A program made the position numbers and the translations under genes. The notes below the pieces were generated by a model, which worked only from the letters and a program-made list of their open reading frames with translations, searched no databases and was not told where the DNA came from. Shown here one piece after another: positions 23,908 through 34,755 of a stretch of 64,000 nt of DNA; within the stretch, counting starts at the first letter, position 1, and every line of letters begins with the position of its first letter. Source of the stretch: Acanthaster planci (Eukaryota > Echinodermata > Asteroidea > Valvatida > Acanthasteridae); assembly GCF_001949145.1 (NCBI RefSeq), contig NW_019091357.1:1387429-1451428 (forward strand), read 5' to 3'.

Positions 23908-26096
23908 GGTTGTTTTTTTGTAGTCCTCACAATTTTCACAAGACTTTCTACATGTTACACAAAAATCAGAAAGTCAAATTAAAACACTTCAATTAAAAAA
24001 ATCTAAGCTAACCTCAGAATGCAGGAAAAGGTTTGAGAAAAAAAAGTTGTAAAAATTGTCACTACTATGAACTGATATCCTGGATATAGTCTTAATGTCA
24101 ATGAAGACTAGCGTGACTGGCATCCAACCTAGGCTAGCCTACATGCAGGCATGCTCTCTCATGCACTCAACCCTCAAAGATCCAGATTATTTAGACCTAC
24201 CCCTACAACAAAGGGGCTCGTTGTCCACTGTGCTCCCACCTGGGAGCGTAGCAGACAACGAACTGCACAGATCTGGGGGCTATTTGGACCATCTTTACTA
24301 AGATGGGGTAGATTTCCCTAAGAACTCAGCTGCTACCTGGTAAAAGTGGTCATAAGCCCAATTGCGATCAACTCTAAACTTTGCATGCATGATACAGTGC
24401 GTGTGATTGTGAAGTTTCAAATCAATCGGAGAGAGTTGTGATATAAGCTGGTAAGGCCTATGGTTATTTGAATTTCACGGCCTTACACAGGTGATTGGCT
24501 GAGCATGCATGTGCACTGGAAATGCATATTGGGGGACCTGTCTCCATAGTCTGGAAACACATGTGCGTTGCGTATGAACGCATGTCTGATGGCATAAGAC
24601 TGATCTGAAAACTTTCAAGTGTTTCCTTTGTGAATACTTCAATTTTCCCTGCTAAATGTGACTTTTTGGGGCATGTTAATCAAGTTAATGTTTCTACTTT
24701 TATGCATACGGCTAGCCTAGGTAATTGTACTTGTAGGAAAAAATTAGCCACATCAACAAATAAGCCAATTTCCCGTTCCGGCGCCAAGTGGATTTTAAGT
24801 ACCTCAGCACAAAGAAGTGGACAAAGCCAGATGGGAACAAACTGTCCACAACAATAACAATCGCCAAACGTTACGCAACGTTGTTGTCATGAATTTGCTC
24901 CCCTCTGTTAAGTCTTTTCTGAGCATGTGCACATGAAATGTGAAAAAGGCTTATGCATGGAATTCCTTCCATTCCATGAAGCCAGGCACATGAACAAAAA
25001 TGCACTGTGATAATATTTGAGAAAAAAAAGGGGGGGGGGAATTCTTCCCTCACCCCCCTCCCCCAGCCACAGCCGGCCATAGTTTTCATGGTTTTTAGCA
25101 TTCGCAAATAATGCATGGGTGATGTTACACAAGGGTAGAAGGCACCGAGGGCAAGATGGGGCAAAATCATTCATGCAGTATTTGCGATAAGGCTTATGGC
25201 ATGCCCATTCGTGACTAGGCCTAGGCCATTTGTACACCATGTACAATGATGTAAAATCATGCAGGCCCTAGCTGCATAGGCCCTAAAAATAAAATGCTTA
25301 AACAGTTGACTGGCAACTGGGCTCTGTATTTGTCTCACACACACAGCCTAGAATGGCAAAGCCAAACACCATTCCGAATCAAAACACGACACATAGTCAA
25401 ATATACTCTGTTACATTACTTACAGTCAATTTCACTCCCTGCAATGGAAGGAAAACTGAAATTCGTCAATCTAATTTTACCGCAACGTTGAGTTCCTGTC
25501 TCCTCTTTGCATTTGCCGGGTAACCTTTCACGTGCGTCAGGAAGGTCGCCCTCAGTCAAGAATTCTCTCATTATTTTATTTGAAAATAAAAGTAGAATTT
25601 AAGAGTATAAGTAAGAGTAACGCCAAAGTTAAATTAAAGTGACAAAAATAAGATTATATAAGATTTCACTTTTTATTTTAACAAAGTTAATAAATGTAAA
25701 TTTTAAATTTGAAATAACTTTTTGAACGAGCGCAATTGCGTTCTGCACCTTAAACGGTACCTGAAAGGAGTTTTTTTTGCAGAAAATGCTCTTTTGTAAT
25801 CAAAAATTCGAGAATAAATTAGCACAGTGCACTAAAAACCAATGTTAAATATTTGAATGGAAATATTTTTATTCTAGGTAAGTAAATTTTGCAAGTTATT
25901 CGACATTCTACTCATTTTTATATGTCCTGCTGGATATTGTGGACTGTACTCTCGTTCATTCGTACATTCCCTGCAGGTAGCGCAGGACGAACGTGCCCAT
26001 TTCGTCCAAGAGAAACCGAAACACTTCTCGTTCATACCTGCCCAGTAACTGAGATCAGGAGATATTTGGCAAAGTGTTGAAAACAGAGACTCCAAA
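23908..26096. other. Divergent intergenic region between RCC1 and SF3B5
   Basis: RCC1 (minus) and SF3B5 (plus) are head to head about 2.2 kb apart. The RCC1 5' UTR and any non-coding first exon should lie here. I see no coding exon. A G-run (GGGGGGGGG) near 25031 and AT-rich DNA at 25570-25880 are the only notable compositions. Confidence 0.5.
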
Positions 26097-26360
26097 ATGG
26101 GCGAAAGATACAACATCCACAGCCAACTGGAGCATCTTCAGTCGAAATACATCGGAACCGGCCACGCAGACACGACCAAGTGGGAATGGTTGGTGAATCA
26201 GCACCGTGATTCCATCTGCAGCTACCTCGGCCACTACGACATGCTGAATTACTTCAGCGTAGTAGAGAATGAGAGCAAGGCGCGGGTGAGGTTCAGCCTC
26301 CTGGAGAAAATGCTTCAGCCTTGTGGACCACCAACAGAAAAGCCCGCAGAGGAACAATGA
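26097..26360 (+). CDS. SF3B5: SF3B5 (SF3b10), splicing factor 3B subunit 5, single exon
   Basis: A complete 87-aa intronless frame. The sequence is almost identical to human SF3B5 over its core: IHSQLEHLQSKYIGTGHADT, TTKWEWLVNQHRDS and ENESKARVRF, ending EKMLQPCGPP and a short charged tail. SF3B5 is a small helical subunit of the SF3b complex in U2 snRNP. It packs against SF3B1 and SF3B3, where branch-point recognition takes place in the nucleus. The gene is also intronless in vertebrates. Its length (86 aa in human) and start codon agree with the family. There are no breaks, so this is a functional gene rather than a retrocopy, as judged by the undisturbed frame and the absence of a poly(A) tail after the stop. 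Confidence 0.98.
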   Translation: MGERYNIHSQLEHLQSKYIGTGHADTTKWEWLVNQHRDSICSYLGHYDMLNYFSVVENESKARVRFSLLEKMLQPCGPPTEKPAEEQ

Positions 26361-27870
26361 GGAACGCATAGAACAATGATCAACAACTTGGTGGTAACTG
26401 CACAAAACAGCCAAAGAAAGTCTGAAAGTTATGCCGTCATGACTTTGTAGCCTGTTGGTACATCTGTTGGTAAAAATTACTTTGAAGGAGTGTGGAAAAC
26501 TGTCAACACAGTACCTTGGTGTAATGTCCTGCTGCTTCTATGCTCCAAGTTCAGTGGACTTGCATCAGCTCTGGCTTTGATTAATTTAGTAGGCCTATTC
26601 TATTGGCCTAGTCCCAAAGCATACATGTAGAAAGGTTTGGACATGTTGGATGTGATGCAAGACTTCAGTCTTCTCCATTTCTCTGTGCTCATTGTTCACA
26701 AGGCACCTTCGATCCTGTTGGAGTCCTGATGGTTGCTTGCTCGGCCTGGAGCTCTACATGGGTAGTAGAAACGTCCCACCAAAACAATGAGTCCTGTGAA
26801 GAGATTAAAGAGCAGCTTTGCAACACATAAAGACTGGAGCTTCAAGTGCGGCATATACACGTACAGTGTACATGTATCTACATAGAGTGCACTAAATATG
26901 ACAAGTACTTCGTACTCGGCCAGCTTATGTTCTGTGTAGCTGTGCTCCAGACATGACTGTCTCTTTGAATTTCAACAGTTCTGCTTAACTTGAGACTTAC
27001 TTCTTTGAGACCCAGAGAACTTGTTTACTTTTTGAGAATATGACGGCTTGTCAAAGAAATTATTTGATCGTAAACACTTTACCATGGTTTCTGTCAGCCA
27101 GTTGGAAAAAATACATGTATTAAAATGAAGTCCACTTAATATAAAGAGCACTTAATTGTAATATTCATAATGAGGTACAGTTAATTGATTTGAAATTTGT
27201 TAATAAGACATATTTTGGACCTGGCAAATTACCTTGCTGTAACAGGAACCTTGTATTGTCAGGAATGAAAAGCAAAGGATTGAGACCTGAAAATATCCTT
27301 GTTATAAGCAGAATCTTGCATTAACAGTGCTCTTATTAACGAGGTTTGACTAATTCTGAAGGCCAGTACCTCTTTGATGTTTTTTTGGTTACATTTCCAG
27401 TCCTTTTGCAACATCGGCTCTGGTTATAGTAAGGTGGTTTGGCAGGCAGCGGCTGCGATTCAGTAATATTATTCAGAAGATATTTCCCTTCGATTTGTGT
27501 TATTATTGTGGTCAAGGTTTACAAGATGGTGAAACAAAAGTCACAGCAGGTACACAATGAAGTGAATTTGGTATGCTTGTGCCTGTGGGTGTCCACATCT
27601 TGTCTACATAATGGAAATACATGTACATTTAGCTCTTGCAGAGAGAATAGCTTAGTGTAAAATGCATTCATAAACATTCACAGGAAGTTTCCTGATCAGT
27701 TATTTACTGTTTAAGTTTTAGGTAATCTCTTCTATGCACAGTCTCCGTTGAAGTTAGGTAATAAAAGGTTTGCATGTTTTTGTAGCTGACCAGTGGTTGT
27801 CTTACAGCTTGTTTTATTCCTCCGTGGCATTTCTGTGAAACTACTCTTCATGATGCATTAACTCTTAACC

Positions 27871-28218
27871 CACCTCAATCCTCCAAAATCCTTCGGATGA
27901 TTTTGGAGGAATTTGGAGGATTGAGGGTGAATGGCAAAAGTGCATGGCTGATTGCAAAGGATGCTATGCGTGAAGGTCATGGGTTAGACCTTTTGTTTTT
28001 GCTTAGTCATGCCATGCATGAATTCAGCCCTGTATTTCCTATGAATCAACTGAACTGCACAAGAATGCCATTTGCACTGCCTCAACGTGACAGGAATTGG
28101 CGGAGGACATTGAAGGATTGAGGCAGTAGACACACCTCCAAGTAACATTTCCAAGAAATTTGGGAGGATTGAGCACGGAGGCAATTTTTTCCCCCTCCCA
28201 AATTGGAGGATTGAGGTG
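27871..28218. mobile_element. Candidate MITE-like element with 16-bp terminal inverted repeats
   Basis: CACCTCAATCCTCCAA at 27871-27886 is mirrored exactly by TTGGAGGATTGAGGTG at 28203-28218, bounding about 348 bp. Further internal copies of GGAGGATTGAG or GGAGGATT occur near 27915, 28100 and 28168. The structure is that of a small non-autonomous DNA element or a foldback repeat. No transposase is present. Clear target-site duplications were not found, so mobility is inferred from structure only. Confidence 0.6.
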
Positions 28219-28404
28219 AGTCGCCTAGCAAAGAGTCTGGGGGTTAGGGTTAAATACTTCTACCACCAGTCGCCCACTGATCCACACATTTCATGCATTT
28301 CCTTCACACGCACAATCTGAACTTCCACGGGTTATAAGAAGTGAATTAATAGACCGGACACTAAAGCCTGCAAATACAAATACGTGGGTATCCAAGTTTT
28401 ACAC

Positions 28405-28410
28405 TTTATT
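28405..28410 (-). terminator. Candidate poly(A) signal of PIGY
   Basis: TTTATT on the plus strand gives AATAAA on the PIGY strand, about 190 bases past its stop. If used, the PIGY 3' UTR would include the 17-bp tandem repeat. Confidence 0.4.
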
Positions 28411-28432
28411 CCTCTCTTTTTAATGCTTCTTA

Positions 28433-28499
28433 AGTCCCAATTACAACAAAGTCCCAATTACAACAAAGTCCCAATTACAACAAAGTCCCAATTACAACA
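28433..28499. repeat. 17-bp tandem repeat, four copies
   Basis: The unit AGTCCCAATTACAACAA is repeated four times head to tail with no mismatch except the truncated last base. It lies between the PIGY stop codon and its candidate poly(A) signal. Confidence 0.95.
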
Positions 28500-28595
28500 G
28501 ATGCATTTCACTTGCAAGCAAACACTACAAGTTTATGTTTTCAATAAATGGACGGTCCAGTGGTGTACATAGAGTGACCCGACGAAAGATTTTGA

Positions 28596-28826
28596 TCAGT
28601 TATGGCGAAACAACTTGAGTCCAATCCACCTAAGAAGTCCGAAGGTGGCTGTTACTGGCACGAGCGTCAATGGCGTGAGCAGCACGTAATAGCACATGGT
28701 GCCTTCCTCTAGACATTCCTCGGATAAGTCTCTATCTCGGTCCTGAAAGAAGACAACATAGGCAACTCCCAGAATGGTAGCGAGACCGATGACTGTGCAG
28801 AGGTACGTTCCCGTCATCGATGCCAT
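28596..28826 (-). CDS. PIGY: PIGY, subunit Y of GPI N-acetylglucosaminyltransferase, single exon
   Basis: A complete 76-aa frame with two hydrophobic segments, about residues 4-27 and 46-68, joined by an acidic loop. The C-terminus, RWIGLKLFRHN, matches the conserved end of human PIGY (71 aa, ending W-x-G-I-K-L-F-R-H-N), as does the CYYVLLTPLT-type second helix. PIG-Y is a small ER membrane subunit of the GPI-GlcNAc transferase complex. It binds PIG-A and supports the first step of GPI-anchor synthesis, transfer of GlcNAc to phosphatidylinositol. In vertebrates PIGY is translated from the same mRNA as PYURF (PreY). I see no PreY-like frame upstream of 28826, so the gene appears to stand alone here. 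The size, topology and C-terminus make the call strong despite the short length. Confidence 0.9.
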   Translation of the reverse strand: MASMTGTYLCTVIGLATILGVAYVVFFQDRDRDLSEECLEEGTMCYYVLLTPLTLVPVTATFGLLRWIGLKLFRHN

Positions 28827-30126
28827 TTGTTTTTAAAGGTTATTGTAGAGTTTCCGAGAGGATGCTTCACCAATTCAAGACCGATGATCAGGACTGCGTG
28901 CATGAACACTTCCAGCGTGTTGTTATATTTCTGATCAAGGCTGCATCTTTGAGAGGACATCAGCGTTTAACGTTCACATAGGAAGAGTGCTACGTAGAAG
29001 TTTGAAGTTTTCACCTCTCACTGACGTTGGATCGGGTGATACATGCAAAGCAAGTCGCGCTTATTTCTTCACCTGCTCTGGAGATCTGCTCCAAATGTCT
29101 ATTTGGAATCGGTGAAGAGATGCCCTGTTTCTACGGCAACTGGACACCAATGCAAGGGACCACAGCGACATCACGTTATCTTTAAAACAAAACTCATCAG
29201 GAACTGAAAAAGAAATCAAAGAATAAACTCTTACATGCACGGGGAAACAGTAGTTCATTGATTGTGGGTGAGTCGCCTTAGTTAAAAGGATAAGAGTTGA
29301 TCACAGATATCAATATCAGTGGGTACAGACACATATGCGGGGCTATTACTTCCTCTCTACTGACATCACTGAGAAATAACCACCCAGGTTTCATCCACCC
29401 TTCAAAAACAAAGCCAGCTCATACATAGGCCTTACAGCCTTCCATCGAGCCTAATGAGGTTGTACTTTGTACAACCAAGGTACTACCGCAAAGTTCTCTC
29501 CACTTTTCTTACTGGCACTTAGGCCTGCTGGTACTTTTCTAGTACAAATGTACTCACATTCTTCCCACGACCAGCTTGCTCGTGTCTTTTTCTGAAACCA
29601 TGCACGAGTCATGACCTTGCGACATAGAAAACCATAGAGGGCGCTATGTCGATTTAGCAGCGTATTATATTCTATGCGTGATGAGTAATGCATCGTGCAC
29701 CCAACTTCAGATGTGGAATTCATTTTATTTTGCAGTAGGCCTACATGTATCATATACAATGCTGATAAATCCTGGGTGAAAGTCGGATAACAATCATTTT
29801 TTTAAAAAAAGGCGGGTTCCCTGTGCAATTAACTTTAGTTTTCATGTATTGTTCATTGGGTTTTGCCAGGAGTTATCCATGATTGTGCCACTTTCCTATT
29901 TTCCCATGAAGCCATATTGTTGATCCGAGACAATTATTTACTTTCAAAACCTTTTGATTTTTTTTCTGGCTTGAAAATCGATAATTGGTCTGTCTGGGTG
30001 CGCACATGGTACAACACAACAGTCTTTGACGAGTTACAACATCGATCTGTCCGTCCAAGTCACTATAGCGTGGCGCTGTGTAGACCTCTCCTGATAAGAT
30101 CAACTTGAGATCGATCCACGTACACT
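28827..30126. other. Divergent intergenic region between PIGY and the menorin-like gene
   Basis: The promoters of both genes should lie in these 1.3 kb. No exon or PreY-like frame is visible on the PIGY strand. The small open frames have no recognisable content. Confidence 0.5.
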
Positions 30127-33100
30127 ATGGTCGAAGACACCTCACCAGCGGCAGCTCAGTCCAAGGCTCCCGACAGAAAGTCCCGCCGCAGCCCGTCGGG
30201 CTACTCGCCCACCAGCGCCCGTTCAACTCTACTCGCGTTGCCCAAGACCTACTACCTCGCTCCGGCGGTCGCAGCAGCCGTACCCTGCCGGAAAATGCGT
30301 TTAGGAGGCCGCGGAGCGATGGGTCGCTACTGTCGCTTGCTTGTCGTGCTCATCGTCTGTAGCACCGTAGTGTCCATGATTCTGTTCTCCAGGCTGTGGT
30401 GGCTCGGACAAGAACTGACCGGTGGATGTAAGTCATTATAAAATTCCTTTCTTGTGAGGCCCTCAGTAGAGATATACACAAGTATTTATATTCTGTGCAC
30501 GGGAACACGTCCATATTGGCAACGCTTCCTAAGCCGCCCCAGTAAGTGAACTTTATTGGGGGCTTCCATGAATAGCAACGTTTGGAAATTTAATAATTGG
30601 TGAACAGTTGTGACATCAGCACAAACGTGCCGATCTAGGAAAAAGACTGTTAACTGCGTGTGATCGACCGACTCAGTGAAATCGACATGTTACACTATCA
30701 GTCGTCACTGCACTATAGACAAAACTTGTACAAAACCGGAACATTTTGTCTGGGTATCTAGCACCAAATCGATGATCTTAAACATAGATGAATTTTTTTA
30801 TCATGCGTTAATTTAATCACCGCGAAGACATGCTCATAACAATCAGACATGCGCAGAAATAATTAACTTAACAAAAACTACACGTGACTGTGACCTGATT
30901 ATGCTTAATAAGTAAAAAGAAGACGCAGTAAAGCGTTTGGTTTTATATGTTTCTCGAAAATGGGAGTCCAGGGGGAAAAAAAGTCCAGAATCCCGTAGTC
31001 TGTGAGTGATAAACACAAGATAACATAACCCAGACACCTGCTACCCTTGCCGTCATTTATACATACATTTTGTGCCATGACGTCGTTGACAGTGAACATG
31101 CGCGACACTGTATCGTTTTTCTCAAGGTATATTTCTACAGCCTTATTTCGTTTCAGTAGAACAGGAAACTCGTGCAATATTGTCGGTCTCACAGACTTTA
31201 ACTTCCGTGAACTCGGCTTGATTCCAGTGATTTCCTGACTAATTTCGAAGTTTAAAAGAACAAAATGAAAACGGAACTTTGCTCCTGGATTCATGAAAGT
31301 ATAGCAGTTACAATAAAGATCAGGCAATTTGGTGAACTGCACTTAGTGGCTCAGAAATGGCAAGTGAAGCCTCTTTGAATGTCTCTGATAAGTAGAGTTC
31401 CTTTTGTGGTCGATGACAGCTTTCCCCGTAGAGTAGTTTGAGAAAAATCTGGACTACTGCTAAGCTTCGCCGTAAAATCGGTGTTACTGTTTACTTTCAG
31501 TGTTTAAAATCACACCATTTTCACCTTTTTATATATACGATAGCAGATGTCAGGAGCATGTTCGGAGGCCAACCTAGACTTGGTACGGGACTCGTTTTGT
31601 GAAGGCTTGACTATTTTTTCCCCACGATAACCGTCTTTGCCGTTCTAACACCACAATTAACTGGCTGTAGCCATCTAGTCTCTCTGCCAGAGCATCTAGA
31701 GCCGGTCCTGCAAGGGTCTTCCAAAGATGTTTCGTTGTGTTCATGTCACCATTATGTCTACATGTCACCATTTCAAGTTAACACTAATATCTGCGTCGCT
31801 TTCCAAATCTTACCTTGAATTAACCTTTCCAACCAAGTCCTTAACGATCTGTATCATATTCTGTATAGCCTAATCATGGGGGGAAAAATAGAAAGATAAT
31901 AGTGTTCATGTTACACTGTGACGTTTCTTTAATATCGAGTTTCATATTGTAATTACATATCATGACTTTGACCGAAAATAAGGGATGGCGCGAGTTAAAA
32001 CGAAATCGAATAACTAAATGAAATGATCATTTTTGGGGATTATCTCATGTCAATAGACTGCAAAGATTGACCTCTGACATCTCGGCAACAGCTGTCACGA
32101 ATTCCATGTGGACCATATTTATTTCTAGATAATACTGTTTGCTTTGCATTTCAACTCTTTTTATTAAGCAAATACTAATTATAATTCTACACGGGAGTAG
32201 TAATCAGGAAAGCTATACATGTTCTCTTATTTCAATGCCTCCCAGCAGATAACATTATTTTTTACCTATAGCTCCAAGAGATGACCTTCTAAGACCTTGG
32301 CGAATGGATTTTTATGTCAACTGTTAATTTGTCAGATTTCGTTTTCGGTTAATAAAATGGTAATGATAGTGCAGGAGTCCACAGTGCCACAATTTGAACC
32401 GTTACCCTCTTCGGGTGCCTTTCCATTAACCTTAAAGGTTTAAAATAGTTTGAAGCCTGCCCTCTCGCGTCCGACTGACGTCAAAAATATACTTGCCTAT
32501 CCACTACTGGCAGGTTGCCAAATCCACAAGCTCTTACTGAAAAGTACTGATAGACAAAACTGAATGAAAACTAGACTTGATAAACTAAAGACTACATCAA
32601 AACATAGCGCAGTCTTCGCTCTTACGTACACCGTGATGCTCTCTCCAATAGCTATTTTGTCCAGAGACGTTCTTGAAAATGCTTCCGTGGTGCATTATGT
32701 CACTTCAGACAGTTTCATCCTACATTAACATTGTTTCTATCCCTTTCGTCTGTTTTAATGGTCAGAAGTAACAAAATTCTACGCGACATATTTTTCACTT
32801 CATGCTTTATACATGTCCATATTCTTTTTGTCGCATAGCTCACGTGGTTTTCGCTTGGTATTAAAACATCATTTGAAAACGATGTCACAATTCTGAATTG
32901 ACTATCTCAATCTTGCCCGTTTCTAGTGAATGGGCTGTTTGCAAGCGAGACAAGGAAGTTGATGGATCCATTCGAAGAGGAATTCAAAGGTAAGAATTCA
33001 AAGAAAGAAAATACATCCGCGCTCAATTTAATTTTATGTGTTTTTTAATTTTCTAAACCCATGTGCTCATTGATGGGGCTTCTTATTAGCTTAGACAAAA

Positions 33101-34755
33101 TTGCATTGTCCATAAACTGTAGGGAAAGACCGGATGCCGCCATCCATAGAATCGATGGAGGAAAAGAAGAAATCCCACACGGGGGATGCACTCCTAGATT
33201 ACTATCTGACGATGTACATTGATGGGAAGGAGATCACGTGGTACAGTGAGGTCAACAATAGGGACAAGCTAATGGAGGTGATGAAAGGTACGGTACCATC
33301 GAATGCCAAAAGGAGCAGTTCTAAAACTAGACATTTCAATCATTTTTGGTTCGAATATAACATTAACTTTTAAATGAAACATATCTCATCTACTTTTTCA
33401 CAGACTATCTCGCTATGATGCTCGAAGCTGACGTACAAGTGAGATGGGATGACGTCAGCAAAAAGAAAAATGGCACAGCCGTCATATCTCCGAAGCCTAC
33501 CACCCCGTCCGATATCACTTTGTCTGATTGGCTCACCATAGTCGCCCATTACTCTAACAAGGGCGTAAAGTTGAACTTCCCCGACACCAAGTCCCTTATG
33601 TATGGCGTGCCCGTGCTGTCAAATATGAAGAATATACTCCACGCCCCTGTGTGGGTTCACGCTGACATCTTGCCAGGGCCCAATGGCAACACAGTTGTTT
33701 CTGTGAATGTCGAGGATTTCATCAAGATGACTAGGTCAAGTCTATTACCTAAACTTTCTCTCTCGCTAGGCTGGTCCTCGGCGTGGAACCCAGACCCTGT
33801 CCAGCAAAGGTACACGTGGCAAAACGTCATCGCCATGGCAAGGGCCTGCGCCTTGATCAGGGCGCCAATCTCCTTTTCGGTGAGGGCTGTTTTTGTCTCC
33901 AAGTCCACTCGCCAGCTTAAGTGGCTGTTGAGCTTAGCCAAGCGCTTCACCGTCACTGTATGGGCTGACAAATACGACATTATGCCCGTGGCCGAACTGG
34001 CATACTTCAGGCAGGTTATGGACCGCAAGCGAGTGTTTTACAACCTGCCGGCGAGCTTCATGGAAAACTTGAAGGCTGTGAATCCAATTACCAAAGCTGT
34101 TGGCACGGAAGGAGAGGAAGACCAGGGACCCAAGTGGGATAGGAACTTGTGGGATCCGGTTCTGATCCACGACAACTCCCTGGCCTTTCTCGGCAAAGAG
34201 CAGGCGGTCCTAGACGGGCCAGGCAGCTGGCTGGTCTCAAAAGTGCCATACAAAGCCGAGATGAAGACATCTCACACCACAGTGGTCAGTGGTAAGGTGC
34301 AGTTTGTGGACACTGAGCCCGCCACGCCGTCGTCGAACTCGGGACTGGACGTTTACATCCGTAACTCCGGCGTCAACCCACCGCTGCCGGACCAAGTCCA
34401 GGGCATCCGCCTAAGAATACTCCAAGATGGGTCCCTCCAGCTCTCTCCAGTCAACCTGAACCAGGCAGGCGCATTCAAGCTACAGTCCACGGCAAAACTT
34501 CCCGCCAGCGAGTGCTACTCGTTTCAGCTGGTGGATAAAGGTGACGGGTACCCGTTGTATTGCATCGTGAAACTCTGGCAGTGCACCCCAGGAGAGAGTA
34601 CCGATATGGACCCTGCGACCACCAGTGTGGGTCTGCATTTGAACGTTGCCTATGAGATGAACAAACAGCTATTCTACGTTGCCGTTAATGGTGGAAGCGA
34701 CAAAAATGCGGTGGTTCTCGAAGAGCTAGCGGTGGATGACAAGGCCTGGATCTAA
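30127..34755 (+). CDS. FAM151/menorin-family membrane protein with an extra C-terminal region
   Basis: Exons 30127-30427, 32927-32989, 33123-33287 and 33404-34755 have GT/AG ends and matching phases, giving 626 aa. The ATG at 30127 is the most upstream; the internal Met57 or Met65 would also keep the membrane anchor. Residues 1-70 are basic and Ser/Pro-rich, and 71-92 (LLVVLIVCSTVVSMILFSRL) form one TM, so the topology is type II with the bulk outside. From about residue 143 lies the menorin (DUF2181) domain: EITWYSEVNN, LEADV, GVKLNF, PVWVHADILPGPN, LSLGW and a repeated TVTVWADK-like strand. Menorin in C. elegans is a skin cue for dendrite branching, and the fold resembles glycerophosphodiesterase barrels. 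A roughly 200-residue region follows the barrel. The first motif has Ser where family members I know have His. The biochemical function is unknown; FAM151A or B cannot be chosen. Confidence 0.85.
30428..32926. other. Intron 1 of the menorin-like gene
   Basis: A 2.5-kb intron, phase 1. It contains an antisense open frame at 30905-31342 (discussed in the findings) and otherwise AT-rich DNA. An additional exon with balanced phase cannot be excluded, but the observed exons join in frame without one. Confidence 0.5.

Larger units (their letters stand above)
26361..28595. other. Convergent intergenic region between SF3B5 and PIGY
   Basis: It holds the 3' UTRs of both genes, the inverted-repeat element at 27871-28218 and the 17-bp tandem repeat at 28433-28499. 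No convincing poly(A) signal for SF3B5 could be chosen among several AT-rich candidates. No coding region is seen. Confidence 0.5.

Noticed and set aside
33340-33360. GGTTCGA word considered as a tRNA T-arm
   Set aside because: No matching acceptor stem, A-box or cloverleaf around it; it lies in an intron of the menorin-like gene.
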